From Pseudomonadota bacterium (GTDB lineage Bacteria > Pseudomonadota > Gammaproteobacteria > Burkholderiales > Methylophilaceae), in assembly GCA_029556915.1 (NCBI GenBank), contig JAKQIT010000091.1, forward strand, positions 1 to 64,000: a stretch of 64,000 nt of DNA, given 5' to 3'. The notes beneath the pieces were generated by a model that saw nothing but the letters and a program-made list of their open reading frames with translations, had not been told where the DNA came from and did no database searches. The translations under genes and the position numbers were made by a program. Numbering within the stretch: the first letter of the stretch is position 1; the number at the start of each line of letters is the position of its first letter. Of the stretch, positions 54,936-64,000 are shown piece by piece.

Positions 54936-57407
54936 CTAAGCTATTTTTTTAATTAAATCTTCATCTTGAGGATTTTGCACCAAAAATTGGTGATATTTTT
55001 TCTCAAAATCTGCTATCGGCAATGCTTTATCATACAAATAGCCTTGACCATAATCGCAGTGAAATTGCCGCAATCTATCTGCTTGTACTTCTAGCTCAAC
55101 GCCTTCCGCAACCGTTTTAATGCCTAAAGTACTTGTTAATGTGGTAATGGCCGTCACAATTGCACTGGTTTTATGATTTTCTAACATGCCCACCACAAAT
55201 GAACGATCAATTTTAATCACATCAATGGGCAATTGGTGAATATACCCTAAGGACGAATAACCTGTGCCAAAGTCATCAATAGCAATTTTGAAACCCATGA
55301 GCTTTAATAGCTCAAACTTCGCAATCGTCTCTTTGGCAGATTTCAGCATGATGCTCTCTGTAAATTCCAGTTGAATATTTTTGGCATCTATTTGATACAG
55401 TTTTAAAAATAACTGTAACCGTTCTATAAAGTTAGTTTTTTCAAAATGCCTACCTGAAATATTGACAGACATATAAGGAACAAAAGTATTTTTGCTCCAT
55501 ATTTGTGCTTGCTTAAAGGCAATATGCAGTAAATATTCGCTTAACGGCACAATTAAGTTTGATCTTTCAGCAATTGGGATGAACTCAGCTGGTGAAATAT
55601 AGCCTTTTTCTGGGTGATGCCAACGCACTAATGCCTCAGCGCCAACCAATTTTTGCGTTTCTAAATCAACAATCGGTTGATAATACAAGTTAATTTGGTC
55701 ACTCGCACCAATCGCTTGTTTTAAATCCTCTTCAATTTCAATGCGCTGGCGCAAATCCTCATTCATCGCTTCAGAAAAAAAGGCATGGCGGTTTTTGCCA
55801 GACCTTTTAGCTGAGTACATCGCAATATCCGCATTTCTAAGCAAAGTATCGCTATCTGCTCCATTTTCAGGATACATCGCTACACCCAAACTGGTGCTTA
55901 TCGACAAGGGTCTTCCATGAATATAAATAGGGGTCGCCGCTAAATCAGTAATCAATTTCTCAGCCAAATGTCCTACATCAATGTGTGCGCCTGATTTTAC
56001 ATCTTCAATCAACACGGTAAACTCATCACCCCCTAGGCGAGTGACCATATCATTACTGCGTACAATATTTTTTATGCGGTTGCTCACTTGGATTAAAAAT
56101 TCATCTCCCGCTTCGTGCCCAAGTGTGTCATTGATAAATTTAAAGTTATCTAAATCCATAAAAAACAGAGCGAAAGATTTTTTATTGCGCTTGCTTGATT
56201 TTATCAATTGGCGCATTTGGTCCATAAACAATCGGCGGTTAGGCAAATTTGTTAGCTTGTCATAGAACGCTAGCTGATGTAACTCTTTTTCAAGCTGTTT
56301 ACGCGTATTGATATTTGACAATACCACCAAGATATTCTGATTGCCACTTTGTTCATCTGAGATACACTCCAAACGCACCTCAACATCAATTACAGATTGA
56401 TCATACTTGGTTAAAACTAGATCTCGAGAGCGAGAGTGCTGATGATGCTGAATGTTTATACAATCAAGCTCACGCACCATATCCTCTAAGTTTAAATGCA
56501 GTATATTCGTAACACTCGCCATAGACATATCATGAAAATACGCTGGTGAATAACCAGTCACTTCACTTATCGCATCGTTAGCAAATACAACTTGCATGGC
56601 ATTATCAAGCAATATAATTGCGTCGTTGGTTTGCTCAACAATATGGGCGAGTTGTTGCGTTCTTTGTGTCTGCTCTTGCAAATTAATAGCCATGGTGTTG
56701 ATGGCTTTTGATAATGACCCAATTTCTCCAATGGCGTGTTCAGGCGCTCTTGCTGTTAAATCACCTTCTTGTAATTGCAAACCTGTTTCTGACAACTGCA
56801 ACATCTCAGCCCTAAATTGCTTGGAGTTACGATAAAACAATAGCAATAACAACAAAACCAACACTACTGAAGTTACCCCTACGATGACTGAATATTTATT
56901 CTTAATAAATAAATATTGCTTATCACTCATTCCGACCGTGAGCATTCCCCAACGGATGCCACCTATGTTGATTTGCTGGTGATACATAAAACAATTGACG
57001 TGACTCACCGGATTATTATCAACGTATAACAAAGCATTTTTATTTGGGTTAAGTATCGTTTTGTCAAACTTGTAAACATTCTTGCCTTGTGTCCACTCAT
57101 CCTTATTGATAACTATTTCATCTCCGGATTTAGTAGTAATGACTACAAATAAAATATTTTCTGTGTCTTTTAGCACTTTAAACACATACTCAATCACATC
57201 GCCATAAGACTCAGTATAAAGTTGACTTGTTGTGGCAGCAATCGTGGTATTGGCGAACGTTTGGCCTTGATTTTCAACCATTGCCAGCAGTTGATTTTTA
57301 AAAAATGGCAATAAAATCAATAATAATATGATGGCGAAACTAGCAATCGCAATGGTAGCTCTTGAGAAAAAAAACCCAAAAATGCCAAAAAACCAAGATT
57401 TATTCAT
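54936..57407 (-). CDS. Membrane HAMP-PAS-GGDEF-EAL c-di-GMP protein
   Basis: 823 residues. An N-terminal transmembrane helix, a periplasmic sensor region to ~170, a second helix at ~173-195, HAMP at ~195-250, PAS at ~258-370, GGDEF at ~375-540 and EAL at ~550-800. The GGDEF motif is intact (RLGGDEFTVL), and an RxxD inhibitory site (RSND) stands five residues before it. The EAL motifs GAEALVRW, VNISGRHF, DDFGTGYSSLGY and AEGVE are also intact, so it could both make and break c-di-GMP. Its start shares a base with the stop of the upstream PhnD-like gene. Confidence 0.92.
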   Translation of the reverse strand: MNKSWFFGIFGFFFSRATIAIASFAIILLLILLPFFKNQLLAMVENQGQTFANTTIAATTSQLYTESYGDVIEYVFKVLKDTENILFVVITTKSGDEIVINKDEWTQGKNVYKFDKTILNPNKNALLYVDNNPVSHVNCFMYHQQINIGGIRWGMLTVGMSDKQYLFIKNKYSVIVGVTSVVLVLLLLLLFYRNSKQFRAEMLQLSETGLQLQEGDLTARAPEHAIGEIGSLSKAINTMAINLQEQTQRTQQLAHIVEQTNDAIILLDNAMQVVFANDAISEVTGYSPAYFHDMSMASVTNILHLNLEDMVRELDCINIQHHQHSRSRDLVLTKYDQSVIDVEVRLECISDEQSGNQNILVVLSNINTRKQLEKELHQLAFYDKLTNLPNRRLFMDQMRQLIKSSKRNKKSFALFFMDLDNFKFINDTLGHEAGDEFLIQVSNRIKNIVRSNDMVTRLGGDEFTVLIEDVKSGAHIDVGHLAEKLITDLAATPIYIHGRPLSISTSLGVAMYPENGADSDTLLRNADIAMYSAKRSGKNRHAFFSEAMNEDLRQRIEIEEDLKQAIGASDQINLYYQPIVDLETQKLVGAEALVRWHHPEKGYISPAEFIPIAERSNLIVPLSEYLLHIAFKQAQIWSKNTFVPYMSVNISGRHFEKTNFIERLQLFLKLYQIDAKNIQLEFTESIMLKSAKETIAKFELLKLMGFKIAIDDFGTGYSSLGYIHQLPIDVIKIDRSFVVGMLENHKTSAIVTAITTLTSTLGIKTVAEGVELEVQADRLRQFHCDYGQGYLYDKALPIADFEKKYHQFLVQNPQDEDLIKKIA

Positions 57408-58321
57408 TACTGTTTAGCCTTGTTAAGATTGAGACTTTCCACTAAAGCCCGTACACTTTTTAAGTCTTCAACACTGATCTTTTGCATCATGCCAAATTTA
57501 TAAGATTTCATCAGCGATAAGCGTTGTATAGCAAGTGAAAGCTGCTTCACCGTATCATCTAGATTAAAACTTTTTGTATGTCCATCATCCCTAAATGCGA
57601 GTAAATGTGTCACATATTCAGGTGAAGTTTCAATGACATGCATTTGCTTTTGCAGTTGCGGATTTAGTTCGGCAGCAACCATAAAATCGTTTTCAAGAAT
57701 AACTGCAGCTTCTGTTTCTTTAAAAAACACGGCTGAAGCAACAAGATTTGGGTTTTTCTTAATGATTATTTTGCTAAAAAATGTATCAGATAACCCTAAG
57801 TTTTTATCTTTTAAAGCTTGCTGTAAAAATAAAACGCCCACTTCATCTGTTGTGCAGTAAGCAATTCTTTTTTGTTTTAATTGTGCTAACTGCTTCACAC
57901 CGCTATCATTGCGCACCAATATCACATAGCGCTGCTTTGCTTGATGATTAATAATAGGTACATATAAATGATCTGCACCAAACGTATTCATTTGCTCAAC
58001 AAATATCACAGGGCTACCAAAATAACCTTCAGCCTTATGTTCTGAAATCATTTTTTTGAGTTCAACATCACTCGGGAATACTTTTATTTTAAGGGAGTAA
58101 TCTTTGTCCTTAGAAATTTTGTCTAATTCTGAGTTAAACCCTAGCTCCACCTCTTCAACAGTTGCAAGACGAATACCTTGCTCAGTGACACCAACGACAT
58201 ACTCAGGCTTTGCTTGGCTTTGAAAACTTAATGTGATAAGTAAAAGCGCAAAACAATATTGAAATGCGCTACCAAGAGATTGCATTCTAATAACAGTCAA
58301 ATTATCACGATTATTTAACAT
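57407..58321 (-). CDS. PhnD-like periplasmic substrate-binding protein, second copy
   Basis: 304 residues: a signal peptide ending near SFQSQA, then a PhnD-type fold (phosphate/phosphonate-binding family): VGVTEQGIRLATVEEVELGF, GSPVIFVEQM, LAQLKQKRIAYCTTDEVG, KETEAAVILENDFMV and the helix end SVEDLKSVRALVE. No ABC permease or ATPase is adjacent. It likely feeds the sensor part of the downstream c-di-GMP protein. It overlaps the first copy by 11 bases. Ligand unknown. Confidence 0.82.
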   Translation of the reverse strand: MLNNRDNLTVIRMQSLGSAFQYCFALLLITLSFQSQAKPEYVVGVTEQGIRLATVEEVELGFNSELDKISKDKDYSLKIKVFPSDVELKKMISEHKAEGYFGSPVIFVEQMNTFGADHLYVPIINHQAKQRYVILVRNDSGVKQLAQLKQKRIAYCTTDEVGVLFLQQALKDKNLGLSDTFFSKIIIKKNPNLVASAVFFKETEAAVILENDFMVAAELNPQLQKQMHVIETSPEYVTHLLAFRDDGHTKSFNLDDTVKQLSLAIQRLSLMKSYKFGMMQKISVEDLKSVRALVESLNLNKAKQ

Positions 58322-59207
58322 GATTAAATGCTTTCAATTGTTTATTTTTTTCGACTAATGCACGTACATTTTCAAGCTCGTTAAGTCCGATGACTTTAAA
58401 ACCATCGACTTTTAACAGCTTTAACACACTTCTTCCCTTGCCTGATTTCTCAACATTCAACAACGCAGTCTTAATCGCCTCCATTTTTTCTGGCGGAATG
58501 CTTTTTGAGGTGGCAGATACAAATGTAATATAAGGCTCAGAAGCATGAATCACTTTAGTTTGCTTGCGCATTTGTGGGTTAAGTTCAGCTGCGATATTAA
58601 ATTCGCCCTCACTCATCAGCGCCACATCTGCTTTATTAAAAAACAAGTTCACTAAGGCAACGTTTGATGTGTCTGTTTTGACTATTTCTGAGAAATACAC
58701 TGAAGGAGCAGGTAGTTTTTTTTCTAACAATATTGTTTCTAAATATAAACCGCCTATGTCTTGTATAACCCCTCTTTGTACGGCAATTTTTTTACCCTTA
58801 AGCTGCTCTATCGAATTAGTCTCACTATCTTTTCTAACCAAAATTAATATCTTGGATTTATATTGATTGTTAATTAAGCCACTCATTAAATAAGCGTTTG
58901 TCAGCCATATTTCAGACTGAATATATTCCAGAGGGCTACCAAACATGCCATTCACTTCTCTGTTTTTAATGGCCTCTTTCAAATACTCTGGCTTATCAAA
59001 ATCTTTAAACTCACATTGAATATTTTCACTTGCCAACAAACTGTTGAAAAGTGCATTAAAACCAAGGTGCACATCTTGTTTACTATTTTCACGCGTACCG
59101 ATGACAGAGCTACCTACAACAAGCGCGAAAGGCGTTTCTGCGGCTTGCACCAACAAACTGCCACTTAAGGTGATGACTGCAAAAAATTTTGCTATATAAG
59201 GTTGCAT
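58311..59207 (-). CDS. PhnD-like periplasmic substrate-binding protein, first copy
   Basis: 298 residues with a signal peptide (ITLSGSLLVQAAET) and the same fold: VVGSSVIGTRENSKQDVHLGF, GSPLEYIQSE, IEQLKGKKIAVQRG, NKADVALMSEGEFNIAAELNPQ. The ending LNELENVRALVEKN parallels that of the second copy, so the two arose by duplication. It starts 14 bases after tolC. Confidence 0.82.
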   Translation of the reverse strand: MQPYIAKFFAVITLSGSLLVQAAETPFALVVGSSVIGTRENSKQDVHLGFNALFNSLLASENIQCEFKDFDKPEYLKEAIKNREVNGMFGSPLEYIQSEIWLTNAYLMSGLINNQYKSKILILVRKDSETNSIEQLKGKKIAVQRGVIQDIGGLYLETILLEKKLPAPSVYFSEIVKTDTSNVALVNLFFNKADVALMSEGEFNIAAELNPQMRKQTKVIHASEPYITFVSATSKSIPPEKMEAIKTALLNVEKSGKGRSVLKLLKVDGFKVIGLNELENVRALVEKNKQLKAFNHVK

Positions 59208-59221
59208 AGTTAGCTCAGGTT

Positions 59222-60658
59222 TTATTGATTTAATTGTGTGCCGATAAAGTATTCAATTTCCGCCATGCTATAAGCGCCATCATGCTGGGCTCTTAAATAG
59301 CTACCCTCCACGACTGCGTTATAAATGCTGGCTTGAATCATATCTTCAGGTTTGCTTGCACCAATTTGGTAAGCTTGCTGCGTTAAACGCTCGTAATCTC
59401 TTGAAAAATTAACGGTTTTTTCTGAAAGTAAAATTTGCTGACTGGCAGTATCTAAGCCGATAAATAAATTTTTAATTTGCGCTGCCAAGCCTTGCTCTAC
59501 TAATATTTGCCTTTCAGCCATTTGGTTGCGTTGCAATTTTGCCGTATTAATATGGTTGCTGGTTTTACCAAAATCAAAAATCGGCATACTCATCACCACG
59601 CCTATGGTCCATGAGTTTTTATTGTCATCATTCACCACGCCGCCATCGTATGAATTTTCAATATGGCGTACATTACCGGTAAATGCCACTTGCGGGTAAT
59701 AAGCGCTTTTTGCTTGATTCACGCGCTCATCAGCCACCTTTACGGCTAATTTAATCATGCCCATTTGCGGGTTAAATTGTTGCGCTTGTGAAACTAAAGT
59801 ATCTAATGTTGGCTGATGAGCCGTTTTAGGAAAAGTACTTTCAGCAATATGAATTTCGCTATTCCACGGCACACCCATTGCATGCACTAAGGCGGCAGTA
59901 GCTGACTTTTCTTTAGATACAAACTCCGTTTCTAACGACTTTGCGTAGTTCACGGCCATCTCGGTTTTAAGATAATCAAGCTTGTTAATACTGCCAGCGC
60001 CGCCCTCATAGATGGTTTTAGTTAAATCACGCGTTGTTTGTAATGATTCCACTGTGTCATGTGCAAGTGTAGATAACTGCTGGGTGAGTTGTACGGCGTA
60101 GTAATAACGCTTCACGTCTCGCACCACTTGTAAAGTTGAGCGATGATATTCTTCTTGGGCAATTTGTTTGCCTAATTTTGCTTGGTTAACAATGCTGGTG
60201 ATTTTTCCACCTGTATAGATTGGCACCATCATTTGTAGCGTTGCTGTGGCAGTATCACGGTCCATTAATTTAACTTTTTGCGCGCCTGAATCAAGGGTGG
60301 ATGGAATTACAGGTGCACCGCCAAACAAGGCGCCATTCAAAGGGGCTGCCAAACCCGCAATAGATACTGATGAACCTGGAAAACTAAATGTTGGATCTTC
60401 ATCCATGCGCGTTAGGCTGCCTTGCAAACTAATGGTTGGCCAATGCGCTGAAACCGCTTCTTGATATTGCGACTCAGCAATCGCTGCCGCTTGCAATGAA
60501 ATACGCTGCTCAACATTATTTTTGAGCGCAATGCTAATTGCATCATTTAGGCTCAGGTGCGCATATTGCTCAGCAACCGCTATTTGGCTGGTTAAAACAT
60601 TAAAAATTGTACTTACGATAACCGTTGAAAAAATAACACTTTTGTTGAATTTACGCAT
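59222..60658 (-). CDS. TolC-family outer-membrane efflux protein
   Basis: 478 residues with a signal peptide ending near SQIAVAE. Two outer-membrane-efflux-protein repeats: LSLNDAISIALKNNVEQRISL at the start of each half, SAYYPQVAFTGNVRH, and the long helical hairpins that form the periplasmic tunnel. No inner-membrane pump or membrane-fusion partner is adjacent, which is unusual; instead it heads an operon with two PhnD-like proteins and a c-di-GMP protein. Transported substrate unknown. Confidence 0.88.
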   Translation of the reverse strand: MRKFNKSVIFSTVIVSTIFNVLTSQIAVAEQYAHLSLNDAISIALKNNVEQRISLQAAAIAESQYQEAVSAHWPTISLQGSLTRMDEDPTFSFPGSSVSIAGLAAPLNGALFGGAPVIPSTLDSGAQKVKLMDRDTATATLQMMVPIYTGGKITSIVNQAKLGKQIAQEEYHRSTLQVVRDVKRYYYAVQLTQQLSTLAHDTVESLQTTRDLTKTIYEGGAGSINKLDYLKTEMAVNYAKSLETEFVSKEKSATAALVHAMGVPWNSEIHIAESTFPKTAHQPTLDTLVSQAQQFNPQMGMIKLAVKVADERVNQAKSAYYPQVAFTGNVRHIENSYDGGVVNDDNKNSWTIGVVMSMPIFDFGKTSNHINTAKLQRNQMAERQILVEQGLAAQIKNLFIGLDTASQQILLSEKTVNFSRDYERLTQQAYQIGASKPEDMIQASIYNAVVEGSYLRAQHDGAYSMAEIEYFIGTQLNQ

Positions 60659-61046
60659 GTTGATATCACCCTGATTTGTTAATTAATAATCTCGAACAAA
60701 CTTCAAATAAATCTTGTAAGATATTATTTATTAACGTCATTATTTACATTTAATGAAGTATATAAATTAAAAAAATAGGTGATATTTATTTTTTTTGAAC
60801 ACCCTATTGCTTATAAATAGCAAAGGCTGTACCAAATAGAGTTTAATAGTTAAGAAAATGCATGAATTATGAAAAAAATCATTGAAATGATTGATAAAAA
60901 AGTATGATGTTAGTTAGCACATCAAAATGACAGCCCTGCAAGCCAGTATCCATGCGGCTTACAGGGCTGTCATTTTTTATCGGGGAAATTTGCTATGCTA
61001 TTTTTGTATTAAAAGTTCTGCAAAAAATAACATTGCTATCTGCAAA
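60659..61046. other. AT-rich intergenic region between tolC and fliK
   Basis: This 388-base gap holds repeat copy 7 (60927-60986) and two minor hairpins: AATAGGTG with CACCCTATT (60774-60811) and TTGCT/AGCAA just after. It must contain the tolC operon promoter, but no sigma70 or sigma28 site stands out. No convincing ORF. Confidence 0.5.
60927..60986 (+). repeat. Dispersed intergenic palindrome, copy 7
   Basis: ATGACAGCCCTGCAAGCC and GGCTTACAGGGCTGTCAT pair at 17 of 18 positions around AGTATCCATGC, then TTTTTATCGGGG as a diverged tag. This is the longest and best-paired copy and lies 61 bases past the fliK stop, so it may end that transcript. Confidence 0.85.
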
Positions 61047-62354
61047 TTATGCAAAAGTATCCACCAACCCATTCGTCACCCGAGTGATTTTGTTAGTAGT
61101 TGCATTATTCTGTAAATGTGTGGGGTTATTATCTGCCCTTTGAGGGGATGCTAAACGATTTTTTTCAGCCATGCGCTGAAAATCTTGTCTTGATTGCTCA
61201 CCTGTTTGCACATTTGTTTGGCCTAACTGCACGCCAGATTCGCGCATTTTTTCACGTAGATGCTCTATGCCATCCTGCAAAGCCTGCCTTACATCGGCAT
61301 TATCTGAAGTAAAAGTAGTATCGGCTAAGCCATTATGCACCTGTACCACCACTTGCAATGGGCCTAAATCAGGTGGATTAAGTGTTAATGTGGCAGATTG
61401 TTCTCCTGCCCCCGCCATCCAAACCACGCGCTGGCTAATGGCTTGATTCCAAGCTGTATTACCTAATTTAGCTTCAATCATATTACCTGCAACCGTTTGC
61501 GCGGGCGCAACAGGCATAGGGACTGCGGCAGTTGCTTGCCCACCGCTTTGCAAACCAGTCATCGCTGTAGCAATATTTATGGCCTGTTTATCATCTAACT
61601 TAGCGCTAATAGGCGCCATTATATTTTCTGGCGAAGCAGCCATAGGTATTTTCGCTTCATTTAATTGTGTTGCAAAGGCACTTTGCTCTGGCGTTGGCAT
61701 GATGCTTTGGCTAGCGGGTGCATTCGCAACATTCATGGGTGAAACACTACTTGATACTGCAGGTAAGCCAGTAGCACTCACTGCTTGTGGTTGCGCATTC
61801 GGGCTAGCGGCTTGCGTTACAGACTGGGCTGAGTCTGATTTATTTAGCATACTATTGCCCGCCAACATTGCGCCTGCGATTGCCGCAGCGGCTTGTTCGC
61901 TTGCCGTCGTGTTTTCTGGCATGGGCTCAACCACTACTGCAGCATCTACTTGCGCAGTTTTTGCCTCTACTGGCACAGATAATAATGCCACCATTTCATC
62001 CGCCGCTTTTGCAGCTAATTGCTCATTTTTTTGTTGTTGACTATCAATCGCTACTAAAGTGGAAGTTGCTTGAGCATCCTCTTTTTCTCTATCTTTTGCG
62101 CTCAACCCTTGCGTAGTAGCTTTTGGTGCCTCTGCCTGCAGCATTTGGCGCAAATGAGGTGCGCTTGTTTTGTGCTCATTTTCAGCTGGTTTTTGATTGG
62201 TTTGTTGCGCTGATTGCGTTTGTTTTTTTAATAAGGTTTGAAAAGCATGGGGCACTTGTGCGGCTTCCGCACTGGCATTAGGTTGTTGGTCAACCCCATT
62301 CGACTTATTCACTGGTGCAACTGTAGGCGTCACTGTTGATAATTTTTGCATCAT
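61047..62354 (-). CDS. fliK: Flagellar hook-length control protein FliK
   Basis: 435 residues. Low-complexity Ala/Gln/Pro-rich N-terminal two thirds, as usual for FliK, then the conserved C-terminal domain (TLTLNPPDLGPLQVVVQVHNG, HLREKMRESGVQLGQTNVQ). It measures hook length and triggers the FlhB switch. Confidence 0.93.
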   Translation of the reverse strand: MMQKLSTVTPTVAPVNKSNGVDQQPNASAEAAQVPHAFQTLLKKQTQSAQQTNQKPAENEHKTSAPHLRQMLQAEAPKATTQGLSAKDREKEDAQATSTLVAIDSQQQKNEQLAAKAADEMVALLSVPVEAKTAQVDAAVVVEPMPENTTASEQAAAAIAGAMLAGNSMLNKSDSAQSVTQAASPNAQPQAVSATGLPAVSSSVSPMNVANAPASQSIMPTPEQSAFATQLNEAKIPMAASPENIMAPISAKLDDKQAINIATAMTGLQSGGQATAAVPMPVAPAQTVAGNMIEAKLGNTAWNQAISQRVVWMAGAGEQSATLTLNPPDLGPLQVVVQVHNGLADTTFTSDNADVRQALQDGIEHLREKMRESGVQLGQTNVQTGEQSRQDFQRMAEKNRLASPQRADNNPTHLQNNATTNKITRVTNGLVDTFA

Positions 62355-62393
62355 ACTTTACTCCAATCCATCTTAAAATTTATCGCTATCACA

Positions 62394-62837
62394 TTACTTT
62401 TTATGGCTTGCACGCATGGCAAACTCATCACTTTCTTTTTGGGCCTTTTTGTTGGCGGCCTGATGCATTTTCTTGTCAGACCGTGTTGTTAATACCTCAT
62501 AAGACAATTTTTTACGCTGGCAGGCTTGCCACAATTGCTTTTGTACGGTCACTTGATATTGTGCAGAAACCAACACATCTTTTTGCCCGCTTAAGGCTTG
62601 GTCTAACTTAGCCATAAAATGATGAAAATTTTGGTGCGCCTCAGCATTCATGCCGCTTTCAAGCGTTTTACTCAAATTTGCCAAATAATCCTGACGGTAC
62701 TGAGTCAACATATCGTATTTACTTTGTGCTTCGCTCGCATTTTTCATGGCTTTAGCTAAAGCTTCCGTTGCGATGTCCACCTCTTTACCAGCTGTTTCGC
62801 CCAGCATTTTTAGCACATTTTTAGAAATATTCGCCAT
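62394..62837 (-). CDS. fliJ: Flagellar export protein FliJ
   Basis: 147 residues, nearly all helical (coiled coil): YDMLTQYRQDYLANL and VTVQKQLWQACQRKKLSYEVL are typical. It docks on the FliI hexamer and FlhA. Sixteen bases follow fliI. Confidence 0.9.
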   Translation of the reverse strand: MANISKNVLKMLGETAGKEVDIATEALAKAMKNASEAQSKYDMLTQYRQDYLANLSKTLESGMNAEAHQNFHHFMAKLDQALSGQKDVLVSAQYQVTVQKQLWQACQRKKLSYEVLTTRSDKKMHQAANKKAQKESDEFAMRASHKK

Positions 62838-62853
62838 ATCTATTTATTCGTTA

Positions 62854-64000
62854 TCAATCACCTAAAATGCCCTCTAAGGCGTTTAAGCTATCATTAAATC
62901 CCGCACATTCTGAAATATCTTGCTGTAAAAATGCTTCAACCACTTCATGCTTAGCTATCGCTTGGTCTAGCACAGTGTCGCTACCTGCTTCATACGCACC
63001 CACGTTAATTAAATCAATACTGCGCATATAGCGCGAATTCATCTGTTTTAATTTACGCGCCAGTTTTTGGTGTTTTTGGCTGGTAATATTGTGCATGGCG
63101 CGGCTAATAGACTGTTCAATATCAATGGCTGGGTAGTGCCCACTTTCTGCCAAACTGCGACTTAATACAATATGCCCATCTAAAATCGCCCGTGCCGCAT
63201 CGGCAATCGGGTCTTGCTGGTCATCACCTTCAGTTAACACGGTGTAAAACGCGGTAATTGACCCCTCACCGCGCATGCCGTTACCAGTGCGCTCAACTAA
63301 GGCTGGTAGTTTTGCAAATACGGAAGGTGGGTATCCTTTGGTTGCTGGAGGCTCACCAATAGCGAGTGCAATTTCACGCTGCGCCATCGCATAACGGGTG
63401 AGTGAATCCATAATCAACAATACATTTTTACCTTGGTTTCTGAAGCTTTCAGCAATCGTGGTGGCATAGTTAGCCCCTTGTAATCGCATTAACGCTGAGG
63501 CATCTGCAGGGGCAGCCACCACCACTGATCGCGCCAACCCTTCTTCACCCAAAATATGCTCGATAAACTCTTTTACCTCGCGCCCCCGCTCACCAATTAA
63601 ACCGACCACAATCACATCAGCTGTTGTGTAACGCGCCATCATGCCAAGCAAGACACTCTTACCCACGCCAGAACCCGCAAATAAACCCATGCGTTGACCA
63701 CGCCCAACGGTGAGCATGGCGTTAATGGCGCGCACGCCAACATCTAACGTTTCTTCAATCGGTGCGCGTAAAAGCGGGTTAATTGGGCGCGCACTTAACG
63801 GCGCACTTTTACTGGAAACGATTTTGCCTAAGTTATCTAATGGATTGCCTGCACCATCCACCACGCGGCCTAATAAATCTTCTCCTACCGGCAAATGTCT
63901 TGCGCGGTCTGTCACCCTGCGGCGCGGCGGATTGGCATGATGTGGCTTTGGCAATGCTTCTGCCACTTCCAACGCAAACACTTTGGCACCCGGCACAACA
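62854..64000 (-). CDS. fliI: Flagellum-specific ATPase FliI (5' end outside the window)
   Basis: At least 381 residues are visible; the start lies beyond base 64000, since the family is about 440-460 residues long and the frame stays open to the edge. GTG 63996 is internal. Walker A is [20 protein letters not shown], and Walker B is [36 protein letters not shown] is the usual export-ATPase signature. It powers substrate unfolding at the export gate. Confidence 0.96.
   Translation of the reverse strand, partial: VVPGAKVFALEVAEALPKPHHANPPRRRVTDRARHLPVGEDLLGRVVDGAGNPLDNLGKIVSSKSAPLSARPINPLLRAPIEETLDVGVRAINAMLTVGRGQRMGLFAGSGVGKSVLLGMMARYTTADVIVVGLIGERGREVKEFIEHILGEEGLARSVVVAAPADASALMRLQGANYATTIAESFRNQGKNVLLIMDSLTRYAMAQREIALAIGEPPATKGYPPSVFAKLPALVERTGNGMRGEGSITAFYTVLTEGDDQQDPIADAARAILDGHIVLSRSLAESGHYPAIDIEQSISRAMHNITSQKHQKLARKLKQMNSRYMRSIDLINVGAYEAGSDTVLDQAIAKHEVVEAFLQQDISECAGFNDSLNALEGILGD

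Noticed and set aside
2140-60986. Recurrent palindromes considered as parts of a CRISPR array
   Set aside because: The copies are kilobases apart, differ in orientation and are not separated by spacers of constant length.

Overview
The window comes from a low-to-moderate GC betaproteobacterium, most likely a Methylophilaceae methylotroph of the Methylotenera/Methylovorus type. The reasons are the betaproteobacterial flagellar gene order, flhDC together with flhF/flhG-like genes, and a full-length formaldehyde-activating enzyme (Fae) homologue. The genus is an inference from gene content; no rRNA is present.

Layout. 1-540: the end of what looks like an IS21-type insertion, then the C-terminal stump of a serine recombinase. 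558-2084: three unrelated housekeeping genes (FlK-like thioesterase, DUF4126 membrane protein, YgjP-like metallopeptidase). 2222-27034: a long block on the minus strand. In transcription order it reads motA, motB, a short CheZ-like gene, cheY, cheA, cheW, two PAS-rich chemoreceptors, an OFA-family MFS transporter, a third PAS chemoreceptor, a newly noticed 54-residue ORF, a poly-HAMP chemoreceptor, a fae homologue, cheR, cheD, cheB, cheY, cheZ. 27557-29340: flhD, flhC and a membrane-anchored SAM methyltransferase on the minus strand. 29944-37843: flhB, flhA, flhF, a degenerate flhG, fliA, then motC/motD, a second stator pair. 37897-39651: flgN, flgM, flgA on the minus strand. 39838-50102: flgBCDEFGHIJKL. 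50309-54641: fliLMNOPQR on the minus strand. 54936-60658: a non-flagellar operon, tolC plus two PhnD-type binding proteins plus a HAMP-PAS-GGDEF-EAL protein. 61047-64000: fliK, fliJ and a fliI cut by the window edge. Flagellin, fliD, the fliEFGH genes and the sigma54-type regulators are not in the window.

How it works together. FlhDC probably switches on the hook-basal-body and export genes. FliA (sigma28), restrained by FlgM, then transcribes the late genes. Sigma28-type promoters with the exact 11-nt spacer can be read in front of cheYZ, flgMN, flgKL and the central cheY-cheA block, and a variant lies in front of the 54-residue ORF. Four chemoreceptors feed CheA/CheW. Adaptation is by CheR, CheB and CheD, signal removal by CheZ and possibly the second CheZ-like protein, and two stator pairs drive the motor.

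The most unusual points are: the Fae homologue and OFA transporter buried in the chemotaxis operon, suggesting a link between C1 metabolism and taxis; a G-[DE]-I-[DE]-L-F tail shared by CheD and the CheZ-like protein; a seven-copy palindromic intergenic repeat with a conserved one-sided CTCTCGGG-type tag; a ~100-bp perfect-ended inverted repeat between cheD and cheB; a FlhG that has lost its Walker A motif; and the TolC/PhnD/c-di-GMP operon.
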